Source: Salipiger pallidus
GTDB lineage: Bacteria; Pseudomonadota; Alphaproteobacteria; Rhodobacterales; Rhodobacteraceae
NCBI RefSeq assembly: GCF_014643635.1
Contig: NZ_BMJV01000006.1
Span: 62,001 to 126,000, forward strand
Reading direction: 5' to 3'
Length of the DNA: 64,000 bases
The notes under the pieces were generated by a model. It had not been told where the DNA came from, searched no databases, and was given only the letters and a program-made list of their open reading frames with translations. Each line of letters opens with the position of its first letter. The first letter of the stretch is position 1. The translations under genes and the position numbers were made by a program. Positions 53,516-63,410 of the stretch are shown piece by piece.

Positions 53516-54516
53516 TAGAGATACCCCACCAGAGACATCCTCGAAGACCGAACCGTGATCGCGTACAAACTTTCAAGCTGTGATCTAGTGTTCTCGTACC
53601 GGGTCGCCGTTTCGAACTCATCAATGCCAACAAGATCCAGACGTGCGATTGAAGTCGCCGTGCGTTCAGCAGCATTCCTTGTAGTCGCCTCTTCGATTCT
53701 CTGCTCCAGAACTCCCAGACCAGCACGGACTTCGACCATCGAGCCCTGCGCCGACTGAAGCTCAATCGCCGCGCCGAACAGCAGATTCACCTTCTCGTCA
53801 GTGGAGATTGCCAGACCTTCGTCACTTGCCAGCGACGCCTTTGCGAAAGCTTTCAGTGTATCTCTGAACACCATGTCATCTGCTCTGATGTCGATGCTCG
53901 CACGCTCGGAGGTGCTGAGTTGCATGGGCGCCAGAGAGGTGGTCGATCCATTGTAGGCAGTGGTTTCGAACCCCCCTCCCGCTGTCTCGAACCATGCATC
54001 AATCTGGGCACCAATACCCGAGGCAGTGGTCTCACCCGACACGAGGGTCCTCAGCTCGGACATCATTGTCTCCGCGTCAATTAGCGGAGGACTATTCGTG
54101 GCCGTCCCTGAGAACAGGAAACGGCCGGCGACCGAACGATTCAGGCCATTCAACGTCTGTGCGAGCGCATTCTCACTCTCTTCGGACATTGTCCGGATCA
54201 TTTCATCGTTGGGGATCAGTTCGGCTGATACGAGCACACCAGAGACATGCTCCATACGATCTTGTATCTCCCCAAGCGTATTCTGCATCGTGCTGGTCAG
54301 GAAGCTTGCCTCTGAGGTATTGAGCCGAAAGGCGTCCAGCTTTGCCAAGGATCTGTCGATTGACAGCAGGCTGGTGATATCGCCGCCAAGATGCTCTGCG
54401 GAATCCCGTACAAAACCAGTCGCGATCTCGACCCCGAGTTTGTCCAGTTCGGAGTTCAGACGGGTCTGGTGAGTACGAAGGACCAGTGTCCTTGCGAGGT
54501 CTCCTACGGTATCCAT
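53515..54516 (-). CDS. flgL: Hook-filament junction protein FlgL
   Basis: FlgL joins the hook to the filament. The 333-residue protein is flagellin-like at both ends (DLARTLVLRTHQTRLNSELD; ATRYENTRSQLESLYAITVR), with a serine- and threonine-rich middle. It lies ten bases after flgK and overlaps flgI by one base. It is a likely client of the FlgN-like chaperone at 32969. Confidence 0.93.
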   Translation of the reverse strand: MDTVGDLARTLVLRTHQTRLNSELDKLGVEIATGFVRDSAEHLGGDITSLLSIDRSLAKLDAFRLNTSEASFLTSTMQNTLGEIQDRMEHVSGVLVSAELIPNDEMIRTMSEESENALAQTLNGLNRSVAGRFLFSGTATNSPPLIDAETMMSELRTLVSGETTASGIGAQIDAWFETAGGGFETTAYNGSTTSLAPMQLSTSERASIDIRADDMVFRDTLKAFAKASLASDEGLAISTDEKVNLLFGAAIELQSAQGSMVEVRAGLGVLEQRIEEATTRNAAERTATSIARLDLVGIDEFETATRYENTRSQLESLYAITVRSSRMSLVGYL

Positions 54517-54526
54517 GATGTCCTCC

Positions 54527-55981
54527 TCAGATATTCATTAGCGTTTGCATGAGCTCATCCACTGCGCTCATCACGCGCGCATTGGCAGCGTATTGCTGCT
54601 CGATGCGCAGAAGGGTCTGGAGTTCGGCATCTGTATCGACACCTTTCGAGAGCTCGAGTTCCTTCAGGGCAGTGTTCTGAGCGCTGCTAAAACTTTGCTC
54701 ACCGTCAGCGCGCACCCTTGCTGCGGCGACAGCGGAAACAAAATCCGAAACATGCTCCGAGAAGCTCGTCGCGCTTGTTCCAAGATTGGCCGAGCTTGGG
54801 GGAACGAGACTTTCCAGCGCGTCCGTGTAGCCTTGCATGAGGGTGGCATCACCGACGGCCCCCTGAGAGGCCGCGCCAAGCCCGTCCCGAATGCGCCACG
54901 CCCCGGTACCGGAGGGATCGACAAGACTATTGAGCGAGATCCTGCCCGCAAGGCCGACTTCGTCAGTGGTTGCGAAAGCGGATCCGGCATCAGTGAATAG
55001 CCCTGGATCACCGGCCCCAACCGTGCTGTCTGGGCCACCGGCAGCGAAGCGCTCGAGGAAGTCCCTGGCGAGGCCATCCAGCACTGCCTGCATGTCGACT
55101 GCAGCCACGTCACGGACCTGAAGCTGCGCACCAAGAGTGCCGCCACCGAGCGGACCTTCATTGCTACTGTTGATCGGCCTGCCGTTTATGGTGAGGCCGG
55201 ACAGATCACCACCAATCATGGTCAGATCTGCAGTAACGGCATTGGCGGCGGTGAAGCCAATGACCGCCGGTTCGCTGTTGATCATGGAATCCAGTAGCGG
55301 AACACCGGAGGCTGTGTGCACTGCGACTTCACCGAACTCACGTGAGATGGTCCTGACCGGTACGATTCCAGATATGCTGTCGATCACCTTCTGCCGCTCA
55401 TCCATGAGTGACGAGGGGTCACCGTCGCGAACGGAGCTGTCCTTGATCGCCTCGTTGAGCTGGCGAATGCGGCCCAGCGCAGTGTTCACGGTCTCGACTT
55501 GGGACGCGATGGAACGATCCGCAGAGCCTCGTTCGGCCTGAATGTGGTCACTGACCACGTTGAGCTTGTCCGTGAAGTCCTGAGCCTTGAAGGCCACTTG
55601 CTGCAGACGCTGCATGGAGGAGGGATCTGACGCCGCTGTCAGAAGCGCATTCTCGAAGGCTGCGAAGTGGGTTGTCAGGGACCCGGGCTCTCCGCTTGCA
55701 CCAAGCAGCTTTTCAACACGGCTGGAGAATGCCTGCATGTCGTTCGCGTAGCCGGTATGCGAATCTGACAGGCGACGGTCCGCAAGCACCGCCTGATCAA
55801 CATTTCGGGACACACCGATCACCTGTACGCCCCCGGACCCGCCGCGGGCGCCGAGGACGAGTGACCGCTGACCGTAACCTTCGGTTGTGGCGTTCGAGAT
55901 GTTGGACGCAATGAGAGCGGCGGCGCGGCTGTTTGCTGTGAGGCCGCTCAACGCGTTGGATAGTGCTCCAGACAGTGCCAT
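54527..55981 (-). CDS. flgK: Hook-filament junction protein FlgK
   Basis: FlgK is the first junction protein on the hook. The 484-residue protein has the N-terminal signature LSNALSGLTANSRAAALIAS followed by NISNATTEGYGQR and the C-terminal LRIEQQYAANARVMSAVDEL. Helices at both ends form the axial core. It lies between flgE and flgL on the same strand, with an AAAGGAGG-type binding site before the ATG. Confidence 0.95.
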   Translation of the reverse strand: MALSGALSNALSGLTANSRAAALIASNISNATTEGYGQRSLVLGARGGSGGVQVIGVSRNVDQAVLADRRLSDSHTGYANDMQAFSSRVEKLLGASGEPGSLTTHFAAFENALLTAASDPSSMQRLQQVAFKAQDFTDKLNVVSDHIQAERGSADRSIASQVETVNTALGRIRQLNEAIKDSSVRDGDPSSLMDERQKVIDSISGIVPVRTISREFGEVAVHTASGVPLLDSMINSEPAVIGFTAANAVTADLTMIGGDLSGLTINGRPINSSNEGPLGGGTLGAQLQVRDVAAVDMQAVLDGLARDFLERFAAGGPDSTVGAGDPGLFTDAGSAFATTDEVGLAGRISLNSLVDPSGTGAWRIRDGLGAASQGAVGDATLMQGYTDALESLVPPSSANLGTSATSFSEHVSDFVSAVAAARVRADGEQSFSSAQNTALKELELSKGVDTDAELQTLLRIEQQYAANARVMSAVDELMQTLMNI

Positions 55982-56018
55982 TCAGCGGCCTCCTTTCAGG
56001 GCGCCGATCCTGATTGGA

Positions 56019-57317
56019 TCAACGCTTCATATTGGTGGTTTCCTGCAGCATCTCGTCGACGGTCTGGATGACCTTCGCGTTCGACGAGTACGCTCTCTGG
56101 GTGCGGATCATGTCCGTCAGTTCCTGCGCAATATCAGTGGCGGATTCCTGGCGCGCGTAGGACTTCACGCTGCCGGTGGGACCATCCCCCGCATCCCAGA
56201 GAAAGAACGAACCGCTGTCCGGCGACGGGCGGAACGTCGAGCCGTCGACGGCGATCATACCGTTGTAGTTCGGTAGGTCGGCAAGCGGGATCTGGTAGAG
56301 AACCTGGCTCTGCCCGCTGTCATAGAGCGCGCTCACGAACCCGTTTTCATCGACTTCCACCGACACCATGTTGCCCACGGAAGAGCCATCTTTGGTGATC
56401 GAGATCGGAGCAAAGCTGTCCCCCAGCTGAGACAGGCCGCCAGTGGTACCGGCTGCTCCGAGATCGAACTCGATCGGACCACCAGCCACGTTGACCGTGA
56501 ACAGCCCCGTTGCCGGGTCGTAGGCGCCTCCAGTCGCACCGACAGCGACTGAACCGATAGTACCACCGCTGCCGCTCGTTGTGTCAAAGGTGATCGTGTA
56601 TTCCCCGATCGGCGTGGCCGGATCCGCCGAGTCAGTCATCACCATCGTCCATTCGTTGGACGTACCGGTGGCCGGCACCGTAGGAGTAAACGTGATGGAG
56701 ATGCTCTGTGAGATCCCCACGTTGTCGAAGTACTCGATTTCGAGATACTCAGGGTCCCCGGCGCTTTCGGACTGGGTCGCGGTGGCGGGGAGATTAAGTG
56801 CCATATTGATCGACGTGGTTGGGTCACCGGTGAGGCTCAGGCTGAACTGGACCGGCTCAAGCCCGTTGATTGTGTCGCGCGGATAGTTCGGAATCGAACC
56901 GTCAAGGTTCGCAGGCCATCCCATCAGATAATAGCCGGACTCGCTGGCAAGATAGCCATTTTCGTCGATACGGAACGACCCGGTCGAGGTCAGGAGCATC
57001 TCGGGCTCGCCCGTTGCGTCGAATTGCGACGACGACACGACCGGCAGCATACCGATTCCATCGACGGCAAGGTCGGTGGCGTTGCTGGTCGATACCAGCG
57101 CACCGCCCTGATCGATCAGGCGCAGATTGTCGACCGAAGTACCGCCTGCGGTGTAGGTCTGCGCCCCGCTGGACATGACAAGTGCGGTGAAATCCGTCTC
57201 GACCCGCCGGTAGCCGTAGGTCGAGGAGTTCGCAATGTTGTCGGAAATGGCGGCAAGCCGCGTGGCATTGCCTGAAAGTCCCGATACCCCTGCGTTGAGC
57301 GATGAGGAGATGGTCAT
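56019..57317 (-). CDS. flgE: Flagellar hook protein FlgE
   Basis: FlgE is the hook subunit whose number is set by FliK. The 432-residue protein starts SSSLNAGVSGLSGNATRLAA and continues ISDNIANSSTYGYRRVETDF, the rod-hook family signature. It ends with TDMIRTQRAYSSNAKVIQTV. The flgE-flgK gap is 37 bases. The 104-base gap to motB contains no clear terminator. Confidence 0.95.
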   Translation of the reverse strand: MTISSSLNAGVSGLSGNATRLAAISDNIANSSTYGYRRVETDFTALVMSSGAQTYTAGGTSVDNLRLIDQGGALVSTSNATDLAVDGIGMLPVVSSSQFDATGEPEMLLTSTGSFRIDENGYLASESGYYLMGWPANLDGSIPNYPRDTINGLEPVQFSLSLTGDPTTSINMALNLPATATQSESAGDPEYLEIEYFDNVGISQSISITFTPTVPATGTSNEWTMVMTDSADPATPIGEYTITFDTTSGSGGTIGSVAVGATGGAYDPATGLFTVNVAGGPIEFDLGAAGTTGGLSQLGDSFAPISITKDGSSVGNMVSVEVDENGFVSALYDSGQSQVLYQIPLADLPNYNGMIAVDGSTFRPSPDSGSFFLWDAGDGPTGSVKSYARQESATDIAQELTDMIRTQRAYSSNAKVIQTVDEMLQETTNMKR

Positions 57318-57421
57318 GTACGCGCCTTTCTGCTGTCACGATCTGGAATCTCATGACCAGCCTTAGGCACTCGGCCTTAACACTGCGCTAACAGGTAAAA
57401 TGCGACCGATAAGGTACGTCC

Positions 57422-58291
57422 TCAGATGTCACGAAGGAAGACGATCTCGAGCCGCTGGTTGCGTTCATCCATGGGATTTTCGACCGATGGTTCACGGTCC
57501 GCGTGCGCGGTCACGCGGGCAATCCGCTCATCGGGCATCCCGTCCCGCAATAGCATCTGGCGAAAACCGTCAGCCATCCGGCTTGAAATGTCCCAAGAAG
57601 GATTCCGAGCCAGGACAAGTGGGTAGGCTCCGGTGTGCCCCTCGATGGCGACGGCATTCGTCACGATCGACGAGGTACGTGCAATCACCCCGGAAAGCGC
57701 CCTGAGAAGCTCGGTCGGCTGATCGTCTTCGTCGTAGAGTGGCACGTCCCGCGTGGCGAAAAGCTCGACCACGAGCCCCTCGTCGGTCACCTTGGTCACG
57801 ATATGACGCATCAGCTCGTCGGCAACGTTGCTTTCGCCTCCGAGGCCCATGAGGATTTCCTCGACCTCCTTGAGCTGCTGGTCCCCTGCCCCCTCCTGTG
57901 ACTGAGCGTCCAAGTTCCCGGATTGGGCGCCCGCGTCTTCGCTGCCGCGCATGGCACCCGAGGCGGCCCGCTCTGCCGTGGGCCGCAGGCTCGTGGCGCC
58001 GCGCCCCATCTTGGGAAGGGTGTTCTCAGAGAACATGCTCTCGCCGTTCAGGCTGCCATCCCCCCCACCAGAAACGCGCGAGATCGCGACCGTCGGACTG
58101 AAGTAATCCGCAAGCCCCTTGCGCTGCTTTTCGGTCGTGGCATTGAGCAGCCACATCAGAAGAAAGAACGCCATCATCGCAGTCACGAAATCGGCATAGG
58201 CTACCTTCCAGGCACCACCATGGTGACCGTCCCCGCCGGATACCTTCTTCCGCTTGATGATGATCGGCGCAACATCACTGTCGACAGCCAT
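57422..58291 (-). CDS. motB: Flagellar motor stator protein MotB
   Basis: MotB anchors the stator to peptidoglycan and carries the ion-binding aspartate. The 289-residue protein has one membrane helix with the key Asp in YADFVTAMMAFFLLMWLLNA and a C-terminal OmpA-like domain (IEGHTGAYPLVLARNPSWDI; ENPMDERNQRLEIVFL). The ATG at 58291 is chosen over a GTG three codons earlier because AGGTGG lies five bases before the ATG. It heads the motB-flgE-flgK-flgL-flgI run. motA is 18 kb away. Confidence 0.94.
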   Translation of the reverse strand: MAVDSDVAPIIIKRKKVSGGDGHHGGAWKVAYADFVTAMMAFFLLMWLLNATTEKQRKGLADYFSPTVAISRVSGGGDGSLNGESMFSENTLPKMGRGATSLRPTAERAASGAMRGSEDAGAQSGNLDAQSQEGAGDQQLKEVEEILMGLGGESNVADELMRHIVTKVTDEGLVVELFATRDVPLYDEDDQPTELLRALSGVIARTSSIVTNAVAIEGHTGAYPLVLARNPSWDISSRMADGFRQMLLRDGMPDERIARVTAHADREPSVENPMDERNQRLEIVFLRDI

Positions 58292-58511
58292 CTCACCCAC
58301 CTTTCAATTCACCCGTCTTCGGTTTTAGGCGGTCGGCATTACCCGGCCCTTAACGTTTCAAAATGTCGACGTAGTGATCCAACCGGTCCATGACCTTTCG
58401 GAACCGTGCCTTCCCTCCCACAGGTGACGGCCTCGGAACGCAGCTACGTAGACACAAAGCCCAATTCCGACTAGCTGTTGCCAAAGCGATTTTCATGACG
58501 AGGTCGATTGC

Positions 58512-60659
58512 ATGTCTGAGTGGGCAGTCCATCGTGCGACAAGGCGCGGTGCCATCACGGTTCTTCTGGTACTGTGCGGTACCACAGCCGGAGCCCAGTC
58601 CGTTCCGGGTACCAACAGCTATGGTCTTCCCGGCCTCATCGACATGCCGAACGCGCGGGCCATGCCGGACGGGACAATCAGCCTGACTTACGGGCGGATC
58701 GGTGAAACCGCGCGCAACACCCTGACCTTCCAGATCACACCGCGCCTCACCGGCGCCTTCCGTTACAGCGGCATCGGTGATTTCAACCACCCGGATTCGG
58801 TCGACGGTGTTTATTTTGACCGTAGTTTCGACTTGCGGTTCCTGCTTTGGGGAGAAGGCCGCATCCGCCCGGCGGTGGCGATCGGGCTTCAGGATTTCAT
58901 CGGTACCGGCATCTACGCCGGTGAGTACATCGTCGCTACCAAGACCATAACCCCCGAGATTACCGTCACCGGCGGCCTTGGCTGGGGCCGTCTTGGCAGC
59001 TACAACACGCTGTCAACGATCTCCACACGCCCTTCCTTCAATCCCGACAACGACGAGGGCGGCAATCTTGGCTACGACCAGTGGTTCCGTGGCGAGGTTG
59101 CTCCCTTTGCCGGCATCTCGTGGAGACCGACCGAAAAGCTGAGCTTCTCGCTGGAATATTCCTCGGACGACTATCAGCAGGAAATCGACCGCGGCGGGTT
59201 CGAGCATAACTCACCCATCAATATCGGCGCGACCTACCGCGTGAACGATGATCTGCAGGTTTCGGCCGCCTACGTCTACGGCAGCACCTTCGGATTGACT
59301 GCCACCTACACGCTCAATCCCAAGACCATCGGGGTTCCCGGCGGCCTGGAAACCGGCGGCCTGCCCGTATCGCCGCGCGAGCCGGAGAACCTGCGGGATC
59401 TCGGCTGGGCGAACGATCTCGAAAGCGCCGAGGCAAGCGTCCGGCAGCGGCTCGTCACCAACCTCGAACGCGAGGATCTCCGGGTCGAGGGCTTCAGCCT
59501 GAGACCGCGTAGCGCCACCCTGCGCATGAGCAACCCGACCTATCCGGCGACTGCCCAGGCCCTTGGCCGCGCCGCGCGGGTCATGACCCGCGTGCTGCCG
59601 GCCTCGGTCGAGGAATTTGTCATCATCCCGACGGGCAACGGCGTGCCCATGTCCGCCGTGACCATGCGCCGATCCGATCTCGAAGCGCTCGAGAACGATG
59701 CCGCGGTCGAGATGCTGGCGCGCACCAGCATCACCGACGCTTACGGCAAGGCGCCTGCGGATGACACGGGGATCTACCCGCGGTTCATCTGGTCGCTGAC
59801 CCCGTACTACGATTACTCGACCTTCGACCCCGAAAGCCCGCTGCGGCTCGATCTTGGTGGCAAGCTGGAAGGCACGCTGGAGCTTGCGTCGAACCTGTCG
59901 GTGACCGGCTCGATCAAGAAGAGGGTCATCGGCAACGTGGGCGACATCGAGCGGGTCGACCCGTCAGAGCTGCCACGCGTGCGCACCGACTTCCCGAGCT
60001 ATGCCAGGGAAGGTGACCCCTCCATCGACCGGCTGACCCTTGACTACTTCGGGCGTCCGGGCACCAACCTCTACAGCCGTCTGTCGGTCGGCTATCTCGA
60101 ACAGATGTACGCGGGGGCTTCGGCCGAAGTCCTGTGGAAGCCCGTCGACAGCCGCCTTGCCATCGGAGCCGAGCTGAACTTTGTCCGCCGCCGCGAATTC
60201 GACGGCCTGCTTGGCGTGACCGACAACGTCACCACCGACCCGGTAACCGGCATCGAACGGGCGTTCCCCGATTTCAACGGCCATGTGTCCGCTTATTACG
60301 ACATCGGGAACGGCTTCCACGGTCAGCTGGACGTGGGCCGCTATCTTGCCGGCGACAACGGGGCAACGCTGACCGTGCACCGCGAATTCGTCAATGGCTG
60401 GCGCGTGGGCGCCTTCGCGACGATGACCGACGTGAGCAGCGAGGAATTCGGTGAAGGGTCCTTCGACAAGGGCATTATGATCACCCTGCCCCTGACCGTC
60501 GGCCTCGGGACACCGACCAAGACCACAACCACCACCATGTTGCGCCCTGTCCTTCGTGACGGCGGCGCACGCCTCAACGTGTCCAACCGTCTTTATGATG
60601 AAATCCGCGAATGGCACGAGCCCAGCGTTTCGGCGTCCTGGGGGAGATTCTGGAGATGA
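58512..60659 (+). CDS. yjbH: YjbH-like outer-membrane exopolysaccharide protein
   Basis: The 715-residue protein has a signal peptide ending TTAGAQS. A large beta-rich region begins SYGLPGLIDMPNARAMPDGT, as in YjbH/GfcD proteins, which are thought to form outer-membrane barrels for exopolysaccharide. Later segments FDLRFLLWGEGRIRPAVAIG and GHVSAYYDIGNGFHGQLDVG fit the family. GAGG eight bases before the ATG supports the start. It overlaps the yjbF-like lipoprotein by four bases. Its transport role is inferred from the family. Confidence 0.88.
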   Translation: MSEWAVHRATRRGAITVLLVLCGTTAGAQSVPGTNSYGLPGLIDMPNARAMPDGTISLTYGRIGETARNTLTFQITPRLTGAFRYSGIGDFNHPDSVDGVYFDRSFDLRFLLWGEGRIRPAVAIGLQDFIGTGIYAGEYIVATKTITPEITVTGGLGWGRLGSYNTLSTISTRPSFNPDNDEGGNLGYDQWFRGEVAPFAGISWRPTEKLSFSLEYSSDDYQQEIDRGGFEHNSPINIGATYRVNDDLQVSAAYVYGSTFGLTATYTLNPKTIGVPGGLETGGLPVSPREPENLRDLGWANDLESAEASVRQRLVTNLEREDLRVEGFSLRPRSATLRMSNPTYPATAQALGRAARVMTRVLPASVEEFVIIPTGNGVPMSAVTMRRSDLEALENDAAVEMLARTSITDAYGKAPADDTGIYPRFIWSLTPYYDYSTFDPESPLRLDLGGKLEGTLELASNLSVTGSIKKRVIGNVGDIERVDPSELPRVRTDFPSYAREGDPSIDRLTLDYFGRPGTNLYSRLSVGYLEQMYAGASAEVLWKPVDSRLAIGAELNFVRRREFDGLLGVTDNVTTDPVTGIERAFPDFNGHVSAYYDIGNGFHGQLDVGRYLAGDNGATLTVHREFVNGWRVGAFATMTDVSSEEFGEGSFDKGIMITLPLTVGLGTPTKTTTTTMLRPVLRDGGARLNVSNRLYDEIREWHEPSVSASWGRFWR

Positions 60660-61336
60660 GCGGTCTTATGAGCACCCTGCCCCGCATCGCCGTCGCGACG
60701 GCTCTTGCCCTCGGTCTTGCAGCCTGCAGCAACGACCCGGATTTTGAAAGCCCGGTCAACATTGTCGGCAACGTCTACGACTCGCTGTTCAGCGAGGACA
60801 GCGGCCCCTCACCGGTGACCCAGGAGGCCATCGTCGCGACTCTGAGCGCGACCCCCCTGCCCGTGGTGTTCGTCAATCTCGAGGACCGCTCATCGCAGTC
60901 GCTGTTCACCCGGATCGAGAGTAACCAAGGGTATGATACCTTCGCGAGCCTGTCGCGCCAGTCCATCATCATGCGCAACGGCAAGATCACGGGCACCCGA
61001 GGCATCGGTGGTGATCTGATGTCCTCCGAGGTCGGGCCCCTGATGCAGGCGGTGACCTCTGGTGCGACCACCGAGGTCACCCTCGTACAACGGTTCCTGA
61101 CGCCGGAGTTCATTACCCGGACAATCACCTACCGTTGCGGCATCGAACCCGACGGCGTGGCGCAGATCTCCATGGGTCTGCTTCGGGGCACCGGACGCGA
61201 GATGATCGCCGCCTGCGAAAGCCCGGACGGTCCGCCCTTCGTGGACTACTACGTGGTGGCAGGTGACCGTATCGTTGCTTCCCGGCAATGGGTCGGCGAA
61301 GCCAATGGTTACCTCGCAACGCATCTGCTGCGCTGA
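60656..61336 (+). CDS. yjbF: YjbF-like lipoprotein
   Basis: The 226-residue protein has a lipoprotein signal with lipobox LGLAACSN, so Cys is lipidated and the protein sits in the outer membrane or its inner leaflet. The body, from VSRQ-like LSRQSIIMRNGKI to RTITYRCG, matches the YjbF/GfcB family, the usual partner of YjbH. The ATG overlaps the yjbH stop (ATGA), with GGGGAG upstream. The GfcC- and YjbG-type partners of the E. coli operon are absent here. Confidence 0.85.
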   Translation: MSGLMSTLPRIAVATALALGLAACSNDPDFESPVNIVGNVYDSLFSEDSGPSPVTQEAIVATLSATPLPVVFVNLEDRSSQSLFTRIESNQGYDTFASLSRQSIIMRNGKITGTRGIGGDLMSSEVGPLMQAVTSGATTEVTLVQRFLTPEFITRTITYRCGIEPDGVAQISMGLLRGTGREMIAACESPDGPPFVDYYVVAGDRIVASRQWVGEANGYLATHLLR

Positions 61337-61385
61337 ACACATACCGTTCCGAAGGGTGCCCCATGCCGTCGTGAGGGCCTAGTGA

Positions 61386-61997
61386 TCAGTGAAGGCCGAC
61401 GCGGCGCAGCACCGTTGCGGCAATCAGCCTCAGATCGTAGCAGATGGTGCGGTTGCGCGCGTAGATCAGGTCAAGCCGCGCCTTCTGGGGCACGCAGCGC
61501 CGGCAATAGATCTCTTCGGTCTCGTCGACATCCCGGCAGCGTGCCAGCAGCCGCTCCTCGGTACGATGAAAGGCCAGGGTGGCAAGGCCGGTCACCCCCG
61601 GACGCGAGGCAAGCACCCGCTCGTAAAGCGCTGGAAATTTCTTGGTGTACTGGCGCAGAGGCGGGCGCGGCCCGACAAAGCTGATGTCCCCGCGCAGGAT
61701 GTTCCAAAGCTGGGGCAACTCATCGAGACGGTAGCGCCGCAGCACGGCTCCGGTCCGGGTGATCCGTGCTGACTTGTCCCCTCCGGACACGCCGCGGTCT
61801 GCCGCGTCAGGCTTCATGGTCCTGAACTTCCACAGGCAGAACCCCTCGGTCGGGGTGCGCATACGCTCGGAAAAATAACACACCGGGCGCCCGTCCAGCA
61901 GAAGAATCGCCAAGGCCACCCCGATGACAAGGGGGGACAGGACGATCAGCAGAACAAGCGCCAGAACCACATCAAGCAACCGCTTGCCCGCTGTCAT
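61386..61997 (-). CDS. Sugar-phosphate transferase initiating polysaccharide synthesis (WcaJ/PssA type)
   Basis: The enzyme moves a sugar phosphate from a UDP-sugar to undecaprenyl phosphate, the first step of polymer assembly. The 203-residue protein has one N-terminal hydrophobic segment (LLDVVLALVLLIVLSPLVIG), then the catalytic LWKFRTMKPDA and LRRYRLDELPQLWNILRGD, SFVGPRPPL and RPGVTGLA. It is the short PssA form without the large membrane domain of WcaJ. It is convergent with yjbF and divergent from the Wza-type gene. Confidence 0.93.
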   Translation of the reverse strand: MTAGKRLLDVVLALVLLIVLSPLVIGVALAILLLDGRPVCYFSERMRTPTEGFCLWKFRTMKPDAADRGVSGGDKSARITRTGAVLRRYRLDELPQLWNILRGDISFVGPRPPLRQYTKKFPALYERVLASRPGVTGLATLAFHRTEERLLARCRDVDETEEIYCRRCVPQKARLDLIYARNRTICYDLRLIAATVLRRVGLH

Positions 61998-62184
61998 GAT
62001 GCCTTTTCCTTCACTTTTTCCGGTCTCATCCCCGATGCCTTAGCCGGATCCCGCCGAGAGTGCACTTTACACAACTATAAGACGGTCAAAACTTTCTTCT
62101 GAAACCGTCTCGGCCCTGTCTATCATTGGCATGTCAGGCTAAGAAGGGCGTAGTTGAGAGAACGAATTTTCCGGGGGAACCGAG

Positions 62185-63312
62185 TTGCTTCGACCACATT
62201 CATTTCTGAGCGCGCTTTGCGCGGCCCTGCTGCTTGCCTCCTGTACCATTCCCAGGGGAGCAGCTCTGCAATCCGAAGTGCTGGAGGAAAGCAATTCCGA
62301 GGTGCCGACCTTCCAGGTCGTTTCGGTGACCCGCGCCAACATGCCGGCAATCGCCTCATGGCCCAAGACGGGCGATCGGAACACCACCGGCTGGCCTGCC
62401 ACCTCGAGCGGCTACGACAGCAACGTGATCCACACAGGTGACAAACTCAACATCACCATCTGGGACAGCGAAGAGAATTCACTGCTGACCAACACCGCCG
62501 AGAAATCGACCAACCTCAATGGTGTCGAGGTAGGTCCCAACGGATCGATCTTCGTGCCTTACATCAACATGGTGCAGGTGCGTGGCCTGACACCGCAGAT
62601 GGCCCGTGGCCGTATCCAGGACCGGCTGGTGCAGATCGCGCCTTCGGCCCAGGTGCAGGTCAGCCTCGAACAGGGGCGTGGCAGCTCGGTCGATCTGGTG
62701 GGTGGCGTGTCCAGACCCGGCGCATTCACCATGCCGTCGCGCAACTACAAGGTACTGGGCCTGATCGCCGACGGTGGTGGCATCTCGCCAGCCATCCGCA
62801 ACCCCCAGGTCCGCCTGATCCGCGGCGGGACGACCTACGAGACCTCTGCCTCGCTGCTTCTGCGTGATGGTCAGCGCAACGCGCTTCTGCAACCCGGCGA
62901 CACGGTCATCATCGAGCAGGACGACAAGAGCTTCACCGCTATCGGCGCTTCGGGCAGCGAAGACTTGGTCTATTTCCCCAAGGACGACCTGAGCGCCATG
63001 GAAGCCATCGCTCTCATGGGCGGGCTGTCGGATGGGCGCGCCGATCCCAAGGGCGTTCTTGTGTTGCGCGAGTATCCCGTGCGTCACCTGCGTTCGGACG
63101 GCACGGCCCCTGAGATGCAGCAGGTGGTCTTCACCTTTGACCTGACCAGCGCCGACGGTCTCTTCGCCGCGCGCAATTTCCACGTGAACCCCGACGACAC
63201 GGTCTATGCGACCGAAGCCTCGCTGACCCGCACGCAGGCGGTCATGGGCATCATCGGCAGCGCCTTCGGCCTTGGCCAGTCGGCCATCAGAACCACGAAC
63301 GTCCTGAACTGA
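62185..63312 (+). CDS. Wza-type polysaccharide export lipoprotein
   Basis: The 375-residue protein forms the outer-membrane channel for capsule or EPS. It has a lipobox (LLLASCTI), a polysaccharide export domain beginning VIHTGDKLNITIWDSEENSL, and SLBB-like repeats (VDLVGGVSRPGAFTMPSRN; FTAIGASGSEDLVYFPKDDL). The start is TTG at 62185, supported by GGGGGA seven bases upstream. Copolymerase (Wzc) and polymerase genes are not in this window. A strong bidirectional terminator follows. Confidence 0.92.
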   Translation: MLRPHSFLSALCAALLLASCTIPRGAALQSEVLEESNSEVPTFQVVSVTRANMPAIASWPKTGDRNTTGWPATSSGYDSNVIHTGDKLNITIWDSEENSLLTNTAEKSTNLNGVEVGPNGSIFVPYINMVQVRGLTPQMARGRIQDRLVQIAPSAQVQVSLEQGRGSSVDLVGGVSRPGAFTMPSRNYKVLGLIADGGGISPAIRNPQVRLIRGGTTYETSASLLLRDGQRNALLQPGDTVIIEQDDKSFTAIGASGSEDLVYFPKDDLSAMEAIALMGGLSDGRADPKGVLVLREYPVRHLRSDGTAPEMQQVVFTFDLTSADGLFAARNFHVNPDDTVYATEASLTRTQAVMGIIGSAFGLGQSAIRTTNVLN

Positions 63313-63352
63313 CCGGGGCGGTCGCACGCCCTTACATCCTCATAACTTAAAA

Positions 63353-63379
63353 GGGCGCATCCGAGGATGCGCCCTTTTT
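63353..63379. terminator. Bidirectional terminator between the export gene and the cytochrome gene
   Basis: GGGCGCATCC and GGATGCGCCC form a ten base-pair stem with a tiny loop. Five thymines lie on the right and five matching adenines on the left, so it can stop transcription from both converging genes. Confidence 0.9.
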
Positions 63380-63410
63380 CATATCGTGGCCCGCGATCGA
63401 ACCGGGGCGG

